Assembly (NCBI GenBank): GCA_905178155.1
Contig: CAJINV010000009.1
Span: forward strand, 2,209,373-2,273,372
Length of the DNA stretch: 64,000 nucleotides
Source: Amoebophrya sp. A120
Lineage: Eukaryota > Sar > Dinophyceae > Syndiniales > Amoebophryaceae
Direction: 5' to 3'
Shown: one piece after another, positions 46,301-58,400 of the stretch
Numbering within the stretch: the first letter of the stretch is position 1
Layout of the letters: each line of letters begins with the position of its first letter
Program-made: the position numbers and the translations under genes
The notes under the pieces: model-generated
What the model saw: only the letters and a program-made list of their open reading frames with translations
Database searches by the model: none
What the model was told of the DNA's origin: nothing

Positions 46301-46861
46301 TAAGCAGAATTCGTTTTTGTTTCACATCCATAAAAGTAAAGATCTCGCGAGCATGTGCTTACTGATTTCCTCCTTCAAGTAGGGCTGGTTAATGCTCTTC
46401 AGTTCTTCGATGGCTGCGTCTTGCTCTGTAGTTGTCTCCTCTGCAAAATTCACAGCCTTCTCGCCCTCGCTGTTTAACTTCTCTGTGAATTCCGCCTGGA
46501 TGGACGCTTCTAAATCGGATTTACTGGTCTTGTATTTGGCAATCCTCTTTACCAAAGCGTCCTTTTTTGCCGTGAGCTCTTCCTCAATGGCGTCGAGCCT
46601 GTCTATTTCCTTCTGTGCCATTTCAAATTGCTCCGTGTAGGTGCGCATGTCGTCGCGGCAGTCGCAGGCTGTTTTGTCATACAGGTCCGCCTTCTCTTTG
46701 CTGTCCTTCTCTGAGTTCTTCAGGAGCGTCTTCAACGTCTTAATTACGCCACTGATTGCATTTCCCTTGATTCCCGCTCTCTTCGTGGATGTGGATGCTG
46801 CAGACGCAGTTGCTATGCTCGCTGCGGCAAGCAGCCCGATTTTGCCGGGCACTACCCGCAT
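43306..46861 (-). CDS. Secreted Cys-containing coiled-coil protein, 687 aa, seven exons
   Basis: Model: 46861-46363, 46155-46087, 45775-45732, 45477-45332, 45087-44748, 44437-43925, 43758-43306; 688 codons. The start MRVVPGKIGLLAAASIATASA is a clear signal peptide. The rest is nearly all charged heptad-type helix with regular Glu/Lys and scattered Cys (DLYDKTACDCRDD, KSDWCAQSLQKMKG, KQECEERVRKLD, RQEACVNAG). Similar Cys-bearing coiled-coil proteins with a YDK-x-AC start are abundant in dinoflagellates, and a trichocyst-matrix or other secretory-granule role is one possibility; that link is from general knowledge and unproven here. Three of the six introns are introner-like elements packed into 1 kb, leaving a 44-base exon. 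The other three are ordinary GT-AG introns. Confidence 0.82.
43759..43924 (-). other. Conventional intron 6 of coiled-coil gene
   Basis: Minus strand GTAGAAGAG (43924) to AAACAG (43759), phase 0, joining AKME to SGCVAEDSF. The total codon count of the gene supports it. Confidence 0.75.
44438..44747 (-). other. Conventional intron 5 of coiled-coil gene
   Basis: Minus strand GTTTTGCAC (44747) to CTCTGCAG (44438), joining IASSAA to MNLQVSKPDY in phase. Confidence 0.7.
45093..45331 (-). mobile_element. Introner-like element 6 (in coiled-coil gene), 239 bp
   Basis: Terminal inverted repeats of about 40 bp start TATGGCG and contain a doubled CTCAACTGTTACATT unit. The duplication TCTAA lies at 45088-45092 and 45332-45336. 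Exact removal restores SSNQGFLDLSIAASEKL. An AT-AG border, but no GT-AG, is possible for exact removal. TTTGTCATGCAA occurs inside the left end. Confidence 0.93.
45483..45731 (-). mobile_element. Introner-like element 7 (in coiled-coil gene), 249 bp
   Basis: Terminal inverted repeats of about 29 bp start TATCAAATGCAAAAATGTC, nearly identical to those of the element at 26287-26548 in an unrelated gene. The duplication CGAGT lies at 45478-45482 and 45732-45736. Exact removal restores LMQDSSSKAVVTM. No GT-AG solution exists for exact removal. Confidence 0.94.
45781..46086 (-). mobile_element. Introner-like element 8 (in coiled-coil gene), 306 bp
   Basis: Terminal inverted repeats of about 53 bp with a few mismatches start TATGAAAGCCTCAG. 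The duplication TGGCA lies at 45776-45780 and 46087-46091. Exact removal restores VRKLDAMMAACDKV. No GT-AG solution exists for exact removal. Confidence 0.93.
46156..46362 (-). other. Conventional intron 1 of coiled-coil gene
   Basis: Minus strand GTAAGCAC (46362) to ACCACCAG (46156), joining LKEEIS to GDTTLLDTTKQ in phase 1. Confidence 0.78.
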
Positions 46862-47421
46862 CCTTAAATTCAGAAAACCTAGTGCCCCGTAGTCTTGCTG
46901 AAAGCGCGGAGAATGAGCGAAACAATCATGGTAGGCGAAAAACTTGAGTTATTTTTGAGAAAAAACAGCACGAACAAAGCAAGATAGTCGGATCTGGAGT
47001 TGCTTGCCAACAAAAGAGAAGATCTTCATGCGAAAATTCGCATTCCAAATACCTAGTTATCATGCTGAACAACGGTTGTTGAAAGATGAGGATCTTCTTT
47101 GCTTCGAACACCATAACTTTTTAGAATAAAGCCGGTCCCCCGCGTCACGCGTTTTGACACATCGTCATTTTTTGATAGCTCTTAGCTGCGTTCCATCCTG
47201 TTCATGATCGTCCACTCCGCCTTTTCATATCTCTGTCACAGAGAGACCTTGTTCTATTTGTGCGCTCGCGCTGTACCTCTCTTTACATCTCATTCATTCA
47301 GAAGATTAAGATTATAGTTATACCCTTTGAGTCATGCTCATTAAATTGTCGTACCAACCTTACTCAAACGGTCAAAAAACGCTCCACCTGTGTGTGCCAG
47401 CGCAACTCCCAAAACTCATTT
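46862..47421. other. Short intergenic region
   Basis: About 560 bases separate the coiled-coil gene start from the stop of the next minus-strand gene. No gene, RNA or repeat is seen. Confidence 0.45.
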
Positions 47422-50400
47422 TTAAGTAGTGCCCGCCTTCTCGACGCTTCCTTCATTCCCAGCTGCCACAGCGCCCGAGCCTCCGCCACCTGTAACGTAT
47501 GCAATGTGTTTCAACATCCGCATAACGTCATCGCCCGACTTTTCAATGGTTCCTTTGTGGTCACGGATGATGGTCGCGGTGCCGCCCGGGCCATGAATAA
47601 CGTAGTGAGACCCTTTTATTGTTGTGTGAATCGAGAGACAGCTACTTCCCCCATTTGCACTCGCTGCCGCCGATTTTTGTTCGACGTCGAGTAACCCTTT
47701 TTTCCGCATTTCGTTGACACCACGCACGACGTGCCGGAATTTCATGCGCTTGCGCCAAAACTTGTGCACCGCAATACTACCCGAAGCCGGTAATAGAAGC
47801 TGCGAAGTTTTCGATGCATCTTTAGTTTGCGCATCTCGTGGCGAACTCAAAAAGAAATCGCTGTCCTGCAGTTCATCCGCCGCCGGGACGCGCTTCTTTG
47901 GTTTGAAGTTTTTGCTCTTCGCATCGACGTTCGCAGCGGTTTTTTGAGTCTGTTCTTGCCACTCCCGTGCGATCGATTCCGCCCGTCTCTTTTGCTCCGC
48001 GAGGATTTTTGGGTTCCGCAGCCACGCGACGAGAGACGAGAACGCTTCATCGGAAGTTTGCACTACTCCGGGCTCTTCTTGCATCATCAGCCTCGCTCTT
48101 TCGTCTGAAACTGTCCCGGTCTCCTCATCCAGAGACGTTGCCAAGAGGAGGCCGGTGGCGAGGTCCGTCTGCGACAGGTCGTCCTTTTGGTCTTCGATAC
48201 ATTTCCAGAAGCACTGTTCGAGCCAGAAATCCGTCGGCGATGTCTGTGCACCTTCCGGCAGCGAGTATGATATTTCGATCTTCTCGTCCCTGAAATCTCG
48301 AAAATGGGGTGCTGCCGCATCATGAACTTGCTTCGATTTATTTGAGAACTTGTTCCTGAAAGCCTCCCGTCTCTTCTCCGTCTTCTCCGGCGAATCAGAA
48401 GAAGATGTCTCAGAGTCGAAGTCGCGATCGTCAATCTTATCCAGCTTCACGTTCGCCATAGACACACCTTGCGGCACCATGAAACTGGTGCCGTCGTCGT
48501 TCAACTTGATGTCATAAGCCACCGCTTCTTTCCCCTTTCTTCTCTTCTCGTCCGCATCTCTCAGCTCTGCTTCCTTCTCATCGAGCTTTTCTGCCCGAAG
48601 CCTTCGAGCGCGCACCGTGTCGCGCCCGTCTGATTTTTGCTCGGCAGTCGCTTTCACTTCGTCACTGATAGCCAGCTCCGCTTGGACCTGTTGCAGTATG
48701 CCACTATCTTGTTCAAACGGAACGCTGCGGCTCATGTCCGTTGCGCTTTCGACCTCCTGTAGCCCTTGCTTCGCCTGAGCGAATTTGTTCCGCCACTCGC
48801 CAATGTCGATGTTCGCTTGCATGAAATCCCCACCATTTGGAGTATTTGCTCTCATCGCTTCCATAACCATCTTCTGGCCGTCGCTACCTAAAGCCCTCAA
48901 CTGGGCTAGTGCGGCCGCATCATTTCTCACAAAAGTCCAGTTCGTCACGGTTTGCCCCTTGGCATTCACCGACGTCATTTGCCGAACATCGTAACCTGTT
49001 TGAAGCAAAAGCTTAATATTCTGCGACTTTCACGCTGATTGTGATTCTGTCACACTGTCGTGCTGGTGCTCGTCGCACAACTTCTACACTTCTTACCATC
49101 AATGAGGAATAAACACAAACAAGCACTGCAGCTCCTGCACTACTACCTTGTGGCGCCTTGCTTATCCAATAAGCTTCCGCGGTCAAGAAGCCACCTTCGG
49201 CAGCGGCAATATCGCTCTCCCGTTCGAAGGTTCCCCCGGCCTCTAGATACCGCCGAAAGTTCGCAAACGAGTCCGGGATCCGGCTGGTGCATAAGATGCG
49301 CAAGGGTTTTTTCAGCGTCATACGTATGTGCTTCTGCGTGGCCAGACGCGAAAAGTAGAAGGTATCGAAGACCGTGTGTTCCTGCCGTGCACAGTCATTC
49401 AAAAGCGGAAACATTCGATCCTTCTCCTCCCTCGAAAACGCAGGACACATCATCAACTCCTTCAGTGGCCCAAAAACCGCAATCACTTCGAAGCTCTCCT
49501 TTGTGACGCGAAAAAACTCAAGATGCTCAGTACGTCCAGGAACATTTCCTGGATCGTTCGACTTCGTGACGCCTTCGCTTTTCTTCGCCTCCCTCTTCGT
49601 TTTCTCCTTGTCTCTTGCCATTTCCTTCAAGGTCCTTTTCGTCAGTGCGACCCCCTGCTCCATGCCCATCATCACGCCTTTGTTCTTCTTTGCGATATCT
49701 TCCGTCAAAAGTTGATTCTGCGTCCCGTGCGGGTTCGTGCTTATCACCTCCTGCGTTTTGTCGTGGGCGGGAAGTTTCACGATAGTTCTGTGGGTCTCCT
49801 CCGAAGACGCGTTGCACGCTTTCGCCCCGGCCAGTTCTTTTGCGGTCAGCTTCTTTCTCTCCAATGAGCGACTCGGCTCCGCGATCACGAAGCGCGCATT
49901 GACCGCAGCCTGGTGCATCGCATCTACACGCACGATCTCCTCGTAGGCAACAAGATCCGTGGTCGGCACGTTATACGGCCACGAAGAGCAGTTGCTTCGT
50001 CCCCCAATGGTGTTGTCCTTGTCATGTTTTTGGCTGTTGTCAGGGGCTTTGTCTTGTTCTTGTCCCGTGCCGATTTCTTTCGCCTTGCGCAAAAGCCGTT
50101 GGGCCTTTCCCACCGAAATTCCGGTTTCCGCTGCGAGTTGCTTCAGGGTTAGTAACTCATTCCCACTCGTTGCCCAGACAGCGTAGAACTTGTGAAATTC
50201 CGGGTCGGCGACCTCGGTGACAGCTGGTGGTAGAGACACAGGCACGCTGGCACGCTCGACCACGGCCGGAACTTTAATATCGTTTACTCGTACATTCTCC
50301 ATCGCAGATGAATTCTCATTTTTCCGTCTCTCCGTGTCGTTCCCTCCCGAATAACTGCTCATGCTGTTCTGCTCTATCTCTTTCACATTTTCTTCTTTTT

Positions 50401-51217
50401 TGTCCGTACTGAAAGACGATGGCAACAATGCTTGAGGATCCGGACGGAGGACTTTCTTGCATTCCGGGGTTAGCTCCACATCGTCAAATGCTACGTATTG
50501 GACCGCGTCGACCGCAGAAGCGTTCGTGGTCTTGGTTGATGCGGTTGAGGAGAAATCGACGACGCATCGCCTCCCCCGATCTTCCATCACTCGATTTTGC
50601 ATGGAGCGACCTTGGTCGTGACTTCGCTTCACCTGCTCCTGGTCCCAAGGCTCTACGGCGGCGCCAAGGAGGGTCCCTACCTGCCCTTTCTTCCAATTCG
50701 CATCCAAATCTCGGAGCAGCCGAACTTGCACCGGACCCGCGGCGCGTTGCTTGTTGTCGTGCGCACAAGCTGCATTCTGCTCCGCACTCGGGAGTTCTTG
50801 CGTGCGGACTGCCACTCGATCCAGGCAGGTCCAGGCGCGCAAGCCGTTCTGAAAGTACGAGGGAAACGTCGCAATGTCCTCGCGAGCCCTTTGTAGCACA
50901 CAAACCATTTGTACCTCGGGCAGCCCCACTTCCCAGGCCATGTCTTCGAGCTCTACGCCGGGATTCTCGCACACACACTGCAGCGTGATCAAAAAATGAG
51001 ACAAATCGTGAATGGACTCCGCGTACGGATCTCGCAAGTGCCGCCCAACAAACGCGATTTTCTCTTCAACAACCTTTTTCGCCTGCAACTCGTCTTTTGA
51101 GCCATGATCCAGTGCGTGGCCTGGTCTGCCCGCGCCGTTCATCTGCGACACACCACCGATATTACCCGACGCCAGCGCGGCGCTTTGCAGCATCCGCCCC
51201 ACCTCGGCTTCCGACAT
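47422..51217 (-). CDS. Hypothetical protein, about 1,245 aa, two exons
   Basis: Exons 51217-49054 and 48995-47422 give 1,246 codons. The ATG at 51217 (MSEAEVGRMLQSAALASG) is the first in a frame that is open to 51259. The N-terminal 150 residues are ordered and helical (VGRHLRDPYAESIHDLSHFL, GVELEDMAWEVGLPEVQMV). A helix-turn-helix-like segment (LTLKQLAAETGISVGKAQRLLRKAKEIG) is read near residue 375. A conserved-looking block follows (SFEVIAVFGPLKELMMCPAF, FYFSRLATQKHIRMTLKKPLRIL). The C-terminal third is charged and predicted disordered, ending with a Gly-rich tail. I recognise no family. The HTH impression might suggest nucleic-acid binding but is weak. Confidence 0.65.
48996..49053 (-). 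other. Putative 58-bp intron
   Basis: The first frame stops at 49013 and the second has no upstream ATG. Minus strand GTGACAG (49053) to CAAACAG (48996) is the GT-AG pair that joins both frames in phase (CYDVRQM). Confidence 0.6.
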
Positions 51218-52452
51218 GGCGTTTTTGCTTTTTCGAGATTTTTTCAAACTACTTTTCACGCTGTTACTTTTCTTTCTATCTAAACCGATTCACTTACGAT
51301 GTGTAAATCTACCTGTGAAGCAGAATCTTGGTTTCGAATCTTTATCTTACACTTCTCTTCTATATTAATATGAGCAAAGCGCTTGGACTTGCAGAAACGT
51401 AAGGTGAAGTTAGGTTACTTTGATCATCTTGAACTTGAAGGTGTAGTCACGTTTATATTTTTCGGTCCTTTCGAGGCTTGCTCGAAATAGCTTGAAACAG
51501 ACGCACTCTGCTAAGAACGTACTTACTTCTCCTCCCATGATTCCACAATATCCGTGTTGATCATGCATCTAAATCAGCGAGGAAGTCCTTCGAAAGGACA
51601 CGGAGCGACACCTCGAAACAATTATGGGACCCACGGGCAGATTGAACAACCACCGGTGCGAGCAAATGAACCGTAATACAGCCAAGATAAGGGTCACAAA
51701 AAAGATCGAGGGAGTGTATCACCGCCGAGTCATACTGGATGCGTTTGCGCGCTTTTCGGCATCAAAAAAGTAGATGAAGATGCCAGTCATCGCAGATGAC
51801 AACTACGACAACTACCGACCAGTACCAACGCCTGAATTCATGCAAGTCCAGCTCTCCACAACAAACACAGACATCGAATGTTGGATTTTTGTTGCACCTC
51901 TACTTCCTTCTCTTTTTATATTTCTGGTGGAAAAATTGAGGTGTGCAGCATCAGCTTTTGTTTTCCTCCGAACCATCACTCATATCCGTGCCCAGTGAGC
52001 GACAAACTTTATTTTGTGTTATCTGTGCAGCTCCAAGTGTCCCACTCAGTCCCAGTCCGCCTCGAATCTTACACTTGCTTCAGATTTAGCATGAGCCTCG
52101 AATCTTTTCTAAAGTTCACTAGGAAGAGGAAAACGTAGAAAACTACTTAGATCATACAGAGGACAAAGAGACAATAAATTTACTTGTTTTGGTGACCACT
52201 CAAAAACTGTTGTTCGTTGTTGATATTGAGATTGATGCAAGAGCAACACCACCAAGATTGATTACTCACCAGCATTGGCATTGATTCATTGATTCAGTAT
52301 AAGCTTTGCCCGTAACACCTGCACCATATTGTGCGGCCCTGGGTCATTGAGTTGCATTTCGTCTAAGACTAAGTAACAAGTACTTATTTCACATTTTTGA
52401 GTGCAAGTTGTAAACTAACACCAGCTTGATTTCGTTTCTGACCGGCAGAAAA
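51218..52452. other. Intergenic region downstream of the TTLL gene
   Basis: A 1.2-kb AT-rich spacer without a supported gene. One 18-base word at 52077-52094 is shared with element 3 (see findings). Confidence 0.45.
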
Positions 52453-55400
52453 TCAGGTCGGTACTACCAACATTCCATCGGCAGTGAGGGAGCGCGTGCG
52501 GTAAACCTGTGCCCGCAGCTGTGCTGGTCCTTTTGCATTCGCGTTTGTTGGTGATAGAGCCTGCTTAGTCTTTAGACTTGCATCTTCACAAACTCCCGCT
52601 TCTTTCTGTTCGACGGTACTCATGGACCGAAGTTTGTGAATCGTGCGAACGTTGGAGCCGGACATCAATGCATTAGGGGGCGCCTTCTTTTGTTCCTCGC
52701 CGCCTTGTAGACCTGCTGCAGCTTGTTCCCCGCTCCGCCTCGTCCTGTCTCCCACGGTGACGTCTGGACGCGATTTAGAGTCTCCGCCTTCACCGCCGCC
52801 CATATTCAAAAGTAGCATCTCTAAATCTCGCAGCCCCTCGTGCAACAGATCACGGGGACTCTTGGAACCGCTCCGACCACCGCGTGGCGCTAGGGGCGCC
52901 TGCAGAAATAAGCTGTCCGAAGGATCCTCGCAGCTATCTTCGACTGCCACCTCTTCGCCAGCGCGGATCAACTCGCTCAGCGACGAACTTGGCCTTGTGC
53001 TGGAGTTGCTGACAAAGTAGTTGTGCGCATCTTCAGAACCTTTCTGCAATGGCACCAGGGTGGGCGCAGAAGATTTTTTCGTCCCAACATCCGTTTGGCT
53101 TTGAGGCTGCTGCTGCACTATTTTGGACAGAACCGACGCCGACCAACTGCGTTCTGTTTCGTGTCTCCGCGCCTTTTTCTCTCTTGCGTTGAGTTCCGCG
53201 TGAACGGCGGAGGCCGTCAGAGTTCCGGACTTGTTAGGAGCAGGCGACACAATAACTGCAGCTGTAGATTTGCCGTCCTTTGTTTTCTCCGGGTCATGTG
53301 TAGTGTGGCAAAGAGCAAAAGCTCCGGCTTGACTCGCAGCTACTGGTGTCGCTGTCGTTGCCCCAAGTGGTAGCTGTGGTGCTCCTGCAGTTGTATTAGC
53401 CGACGAACTGGAACTGTGTGTAGTTCTGCTTTTTTTCTTCTTCTTCTCCGGAGGGCGTGGCGGAGCTGCGGGTGGTTTTTCTTTCTCCTGATGAACGGCG
53501 TGGTGTGTTAGTGTTGGAGTTGGACGAAGAACAAGTCCGGATTTATTGGATGCCAGTGAGTTATTTTTCGGAGTCGACGAGGAGATCGCAGCTGTTGTTC
53601 CGCCACCACTCATCAAGTTGCTGGGCGGTTGCGCGCTCCGAGGACGCGCGCGCTCTTCTAGGTCCAGAAGCTGCGCCTTTGTCTTCGAGAGACTCTTGAT
53701 GTTCTTCGCTGCTTTATCCCCATGGGCAGAAACGGTCATCGAGCGGGCTGGCGGCTCTTCGGAAACTACCCTGGCTGCAGGAGCCGTTGCGGCTGCAAGG
53801 GACTGCGTAGTAGAACTAGAACTTCCACCACCCCCAGACGATGAGAACCCTCCAAGCACCAACAAATCTGGCGTGGAGGCCTTCTTCAGCTTAGTCGAGG
53901 ACGAGGACGATTTGCTTTTCTTCCCCGGCGGCAAAATAGTTGCTGACGCCGCTGTCGTACCACCACTCGAGGACACCTCTGCGGGGTCAAGTGCTCTAGC
54001 TTCTTGCTTGTTTGCCGATAGCAGTCGAAAAGCGCGCGAGGTGCTTGCAGTGCTGCTCGAACTACTTTCCATCGGACTTGCACCGCTCGCGGCATGCGGC
54101 ACCACCCCGGCAGACGGCGGCGAGGAGGAGGAGCTAGCGCTCGGTGGTGTGGCATTACCACCTGCTGACGGGCGAATCTTGGTTGTCGGAAGTGTGCCAG
54201 AAGTCGAAGGGCTACTCGAACTCGAAGAAGATCCGCCGGAGATGGCCATTGGGAGTTGTGAGCCGCTATGTGGGCGTAGCAGTTGAGTCTTCGAATGCGA
54301 CGCGCTTGTTCGGTTTGGCGCATTGGTTGTTTTACCTAGTACCGCGGTGTGTTCACTTGCAATAGCTGTCGTTGCTCCACCAACTTTGGTTGTTGTAGTA
54401 GTATTTCGACCTACGCTTGCCCCTTGTTGTGTGGTGGTACCGTTGTGAAAGCTAACAAGGTCAACCAACTGCATGTGGGTCCGCGACGAGACGGCACTCG
54501 CAGCATTGGCGGCAGCTGCAAAGGAGTACACAGGCGATGACGATGAAGAAGCCTTTGCCTGCGTCAGTGGAGCCGCCGATGAAGTTGTACTTGTCACCGT
54601 CAATTGGTCAGCCTTCGTTGTATCGGCGCCCGATAAGTGTGCTGCTTGTACTTCTCCGCTTGTAAGTGATTCTGATTCTTTGTTGACAGTTGGCTCCTTC
54701 TGTGCAGCACCTTGCTGTTTGCTTTTCCTGCGAATTATAGACAACGACAGAGCATTTCTGTCCTCCGGCGTAGCACGACCAATCCTATGACCTTGTTCTC
54801 GTCTATCGCTACTGCTCGATATCACCTCCTCTTCGTATTTTTTTTCTACACTAGCCGCGTTGTCCTCATTTCCAGCACCAGCGAAAGTCCGTGATGCTAG
54901 TGCTGTTGAGGTTGCCGCAACGACCATATCATTTTCCCGAGCCGCCTCATCTGCCTTAAAAACCACACTAGCAGAGTTGGAGGAGTTCTCGTCGTCGATA
55001 CAAAATTGTGGTGGCACGTCATGATCTTCGGGCGATTGACTCGGGGAAGATGCCAAGGAGACTGCAGCGAAGCACGGAACCTCGTTCGACCCGCCTTCAG
55101 CTCCTCCGCGCGAAACAGAGATCGAAGTAGAGGAGTCATCCGGAGTCGGACGGCAATCCATCGAGAAGCTGGCGCCTTTTAATTCCTCGACTTCCTGTTT
55201 TTTCTTCAGCTCCACTCGCCTCTTCTTGCGAGCGGTCACACCCCGCCAAATGCTCTGAATCTGCAACGCGGTTGTGTTTTTCTTCTTCGCTGTCGCTTCT
55301 TCCAGCTGTTTCTTTTCTCGCTCGCGCCTCTGTTCTCGCAGCCACTTAAGATGTGCGAAAAGTTTCCGCGCCTTCCGGCCACGATAAAGTGCAGCTTGAA

Positions 55401-58400
55401 TTCTCGTTGCCGCAGAACGCCGCTCCTCCTGCATTTCTCGCCGAAATTCGCGCCCATACTTCCTTCTCCGATAATATCGGAAGCTTCTCTGCAGCTTCAC
55501 CGCAGCACTGTTTTCGAGTTTTCTTTTTTCCGCCCGTCTTCGCCGCTCGTCCTCTTCTCTCTTCTTCTGCAGCCTGCGACGAAATTCCTTCCGTGCCTGG
55601 TTCCCACGCTGGATCGCCGCAAGTTTTATTTGCGCTTCGCGTACCGGCGCAAAGTAACCAGCTTGCCACGCTTCGCAGAAAAAGAACCGCATCGTTTTCC
55701 AATTTTCCTTTCGCCTCTTTCTTCGCCAAAATCTCTGGATCTTCCGTGCGCAAATCGCTTGGTAAACGAGCAGGGTCTGCTTCCGTAATCGTCTCAGGTA
55801 GGGCAAAAATGTGAATCCGAATAGCAACGCACGATATCGAGGCAGAAACTTTTTCTCAAACTCTTTTCGCGCCTTGTAACCGACGAACATCTTCCGAATC
55901 TGGTTTGCCGCGTTGACCCTTTTCCGAAACTGCTTTCGCCAGAATCGTTGGATTCTTCGTTTCCTGCTGATTCTCCTCCTCCGTCGTCGTTTCCGAAAGA
56001 ACTTCTGAATCCGTTTTGCGTACTCATGAAGTCTCCAGGTCGCGAACCAAATCCGAGTTTTTCTTCCGCGCCAGAGTTTCTGTGCGACGAGCGCGAGCCG
56101 CAACCGCTTCTGGTTCCGCAGGTAAACGCAGTAGGCGAATGATTTCAACTTTGGAATCAGAATTGTGTGCAGAAGCGACGTTTGCTTCTCTCTTCGGAAT
56201 TTCTTTCTTCCCGCGAAGCCACGAAAATTCCTCTGGATCACCTTCACAGCCTTCAGTCTTTTGTAGTACCGGAGCTGCTGTCGCGCGAACATGCCCCTGG
56301 TCACCCTCTGCAGTAGCAGCGCTGCACGCAACCGCAGCCAGCAGTATTCGAGCTTCCATTCTCGGTTCCATTTCACTTTCTGGCCCAGAATAGTCAACTT
56401 CGTCACGTCGCCGGCTTTCGAGCCAGAAGCTCCCTGTTGTTGGGAAACATGATCCTTGTTATCCTGGAGCAAAGCCGTGCTGTTCGAAAGGGACATGGAG
56501 GAAAAACTTCTGCCTCGGGGCGTCGTCAGATACTTTCTGTCGTCGCTGCTCCAAGTATTGTCACTTCTGCAGATGCACCACCACTCGCCCTTCGAATAGC
56601 CAGAAGTGCCAGACGCTTGATCTTCTCTGCTCTCCTTCACGTCTGCTCGTGCTTTTGCGGCCCGCGCCCGTTCTCGAAACTGGCGCGGGGATGTCATGAC
56701 GTCGGCAATGCAACTTTCGGCGTTGTTCCCAATCTTCTTCCCGCTCCCGAGCACCACGTCGAACAGGGAGTGACTCATGTCGGACACCATGCTCACCAGA
56801 AACGGGGTGCGCACGTCGCAGGCGGGCGACAAGTTCACTTCTAGGAGCCAGGGCTTCAATTTGTCGTCGATCATGATGTCGAAGCCAAACACTTCGAAAC
56901 ACGACTTCCGCTGCTTCACCACGGTTTTCACACTTTCGCAGGTTTTGACGATAATGGTGCGCAACTCCGGCAAAATGGCCTCTTCCCAGTAGTCCGGGTT
57001 CCCCGTGATCTCGTGGAGCTCGTTTTTGAAGGTCTCCAGGGACGCGACCGCGCCCTCCTGCGCGTGCTTTCCCTTGGCGTGCTTGTTGACCTCCCAGTTA
57101 CTAATGTGCTTCTGTCGGTTTTCCAAATCTCCCAAATCGTAGGGCTCGTTGCACAGCCGCAAGTAGCACTGCGAGAACATCCAGATCTCCAGTGGGTCGA
57201 AGGATTTCACCAGGACCCACTGCCGCACGTCGAACTTGCGTCCATTGAACAGGGTGAGGGGCTTCTCGATGTACTTCATCACCAGCCTCGACGGGTTCGT
57301 TTGGTACAGAATCTCTTTCAGATTCTTCAGCACGACGATGCCACTTCCTCTGGCATTGTTCCCCGGTTTCACAATCCAGCAGTTCTGCTTCGCATTGCAC
57401 AAGGACAGCTGCGGCTTTGTCAGAGGGTGGCTTTCCAGGAAAGCGGTGAATTTCTGGAATTCGGCGTTCAGGAGGAAGAACGGATTTGATGTTGTACTGG
57501 CCGATGAACAAGAGCTGTTGTCAGCCTCAGCGCTAGAATGCTTGTGCTCCGCTTCTTGAAGGTGCTTCGTCCCATAGTCCGTGAAATTCACCCAGGTATG
57601 GCTTGAAAATTCCGCCCACTGCTCGATGCTCTGCAAAGATTTGGGTACAGCACGCCGCCAGTCTTCTGCTTGCTTCGCGTCTGCGCCGGTGACGCTGTTG
57701 CTGGAAGTTCTGGTAGCCAACGGGTTGCTGGAATTCATGCCACTGTGGCTCGCAGTAGAAGTGCCTGAATTCGACGACGACGCGTTGTGGTTTCCGGGGG
57801 GTCCGCCCGATGACGAACTTCCACCGCCGCACCCGGCCGTTTCCAGCTGCTCCGGTCCGTCATTTTTGGCAGCAACGGAAGAGTTTCGCACCGACTCGGA
57901 GTACACCTGCTTGTTCTGCGCGTTCGCGTACAAATTCAGCAAGCCGCCGCGCTTCTTCAAGAAATGGCTGGTCTCGTGTTCGCTGAAGTCGCGACAAAGC
58001 TGAGCTTCACTAAGTTCGGAGTACAAGGCTAGTGCGTCGAAATCCGCCTCATCGACAGTCGTCGCGGAACGGAGCTGCACCTGTAGTTTCATCGAGGAGG
58101 GCGCAGTATTGTTCCAAGCCTTGCCTTTCTCAGGTGAAGCGCTTCTGCTTGCGCTCCGTGCTGGCCTGTTTGCGCTGATTGATTTTGAAGGCGAACGTCG
58201 CGAGCACCTCGTAGAAGCATCTTCACCCGTGTGGACCTCGAGTAGATTTCCGCTGGCTACATCCTCCTCCTCCTCCGAAACCCAGCCACTGTTTCTCCTT
58301 TGTGCGGCAGCACCTGCTGAGAAGCTACCCGTGTAACAAGAAGATCCAACATCACAATCAAGCAGCTTCTCCGCGTTAATTTCTTGCACCCACAGATCGA

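Noticed and set aside
53546-54286. Long plus-strand frame opposite the TTLL gene (246 codons)
   Set aside because: It is the complement of a Ser/Ala/Thr low-complexity coding region; such shadows are expected and no family is recognisable.
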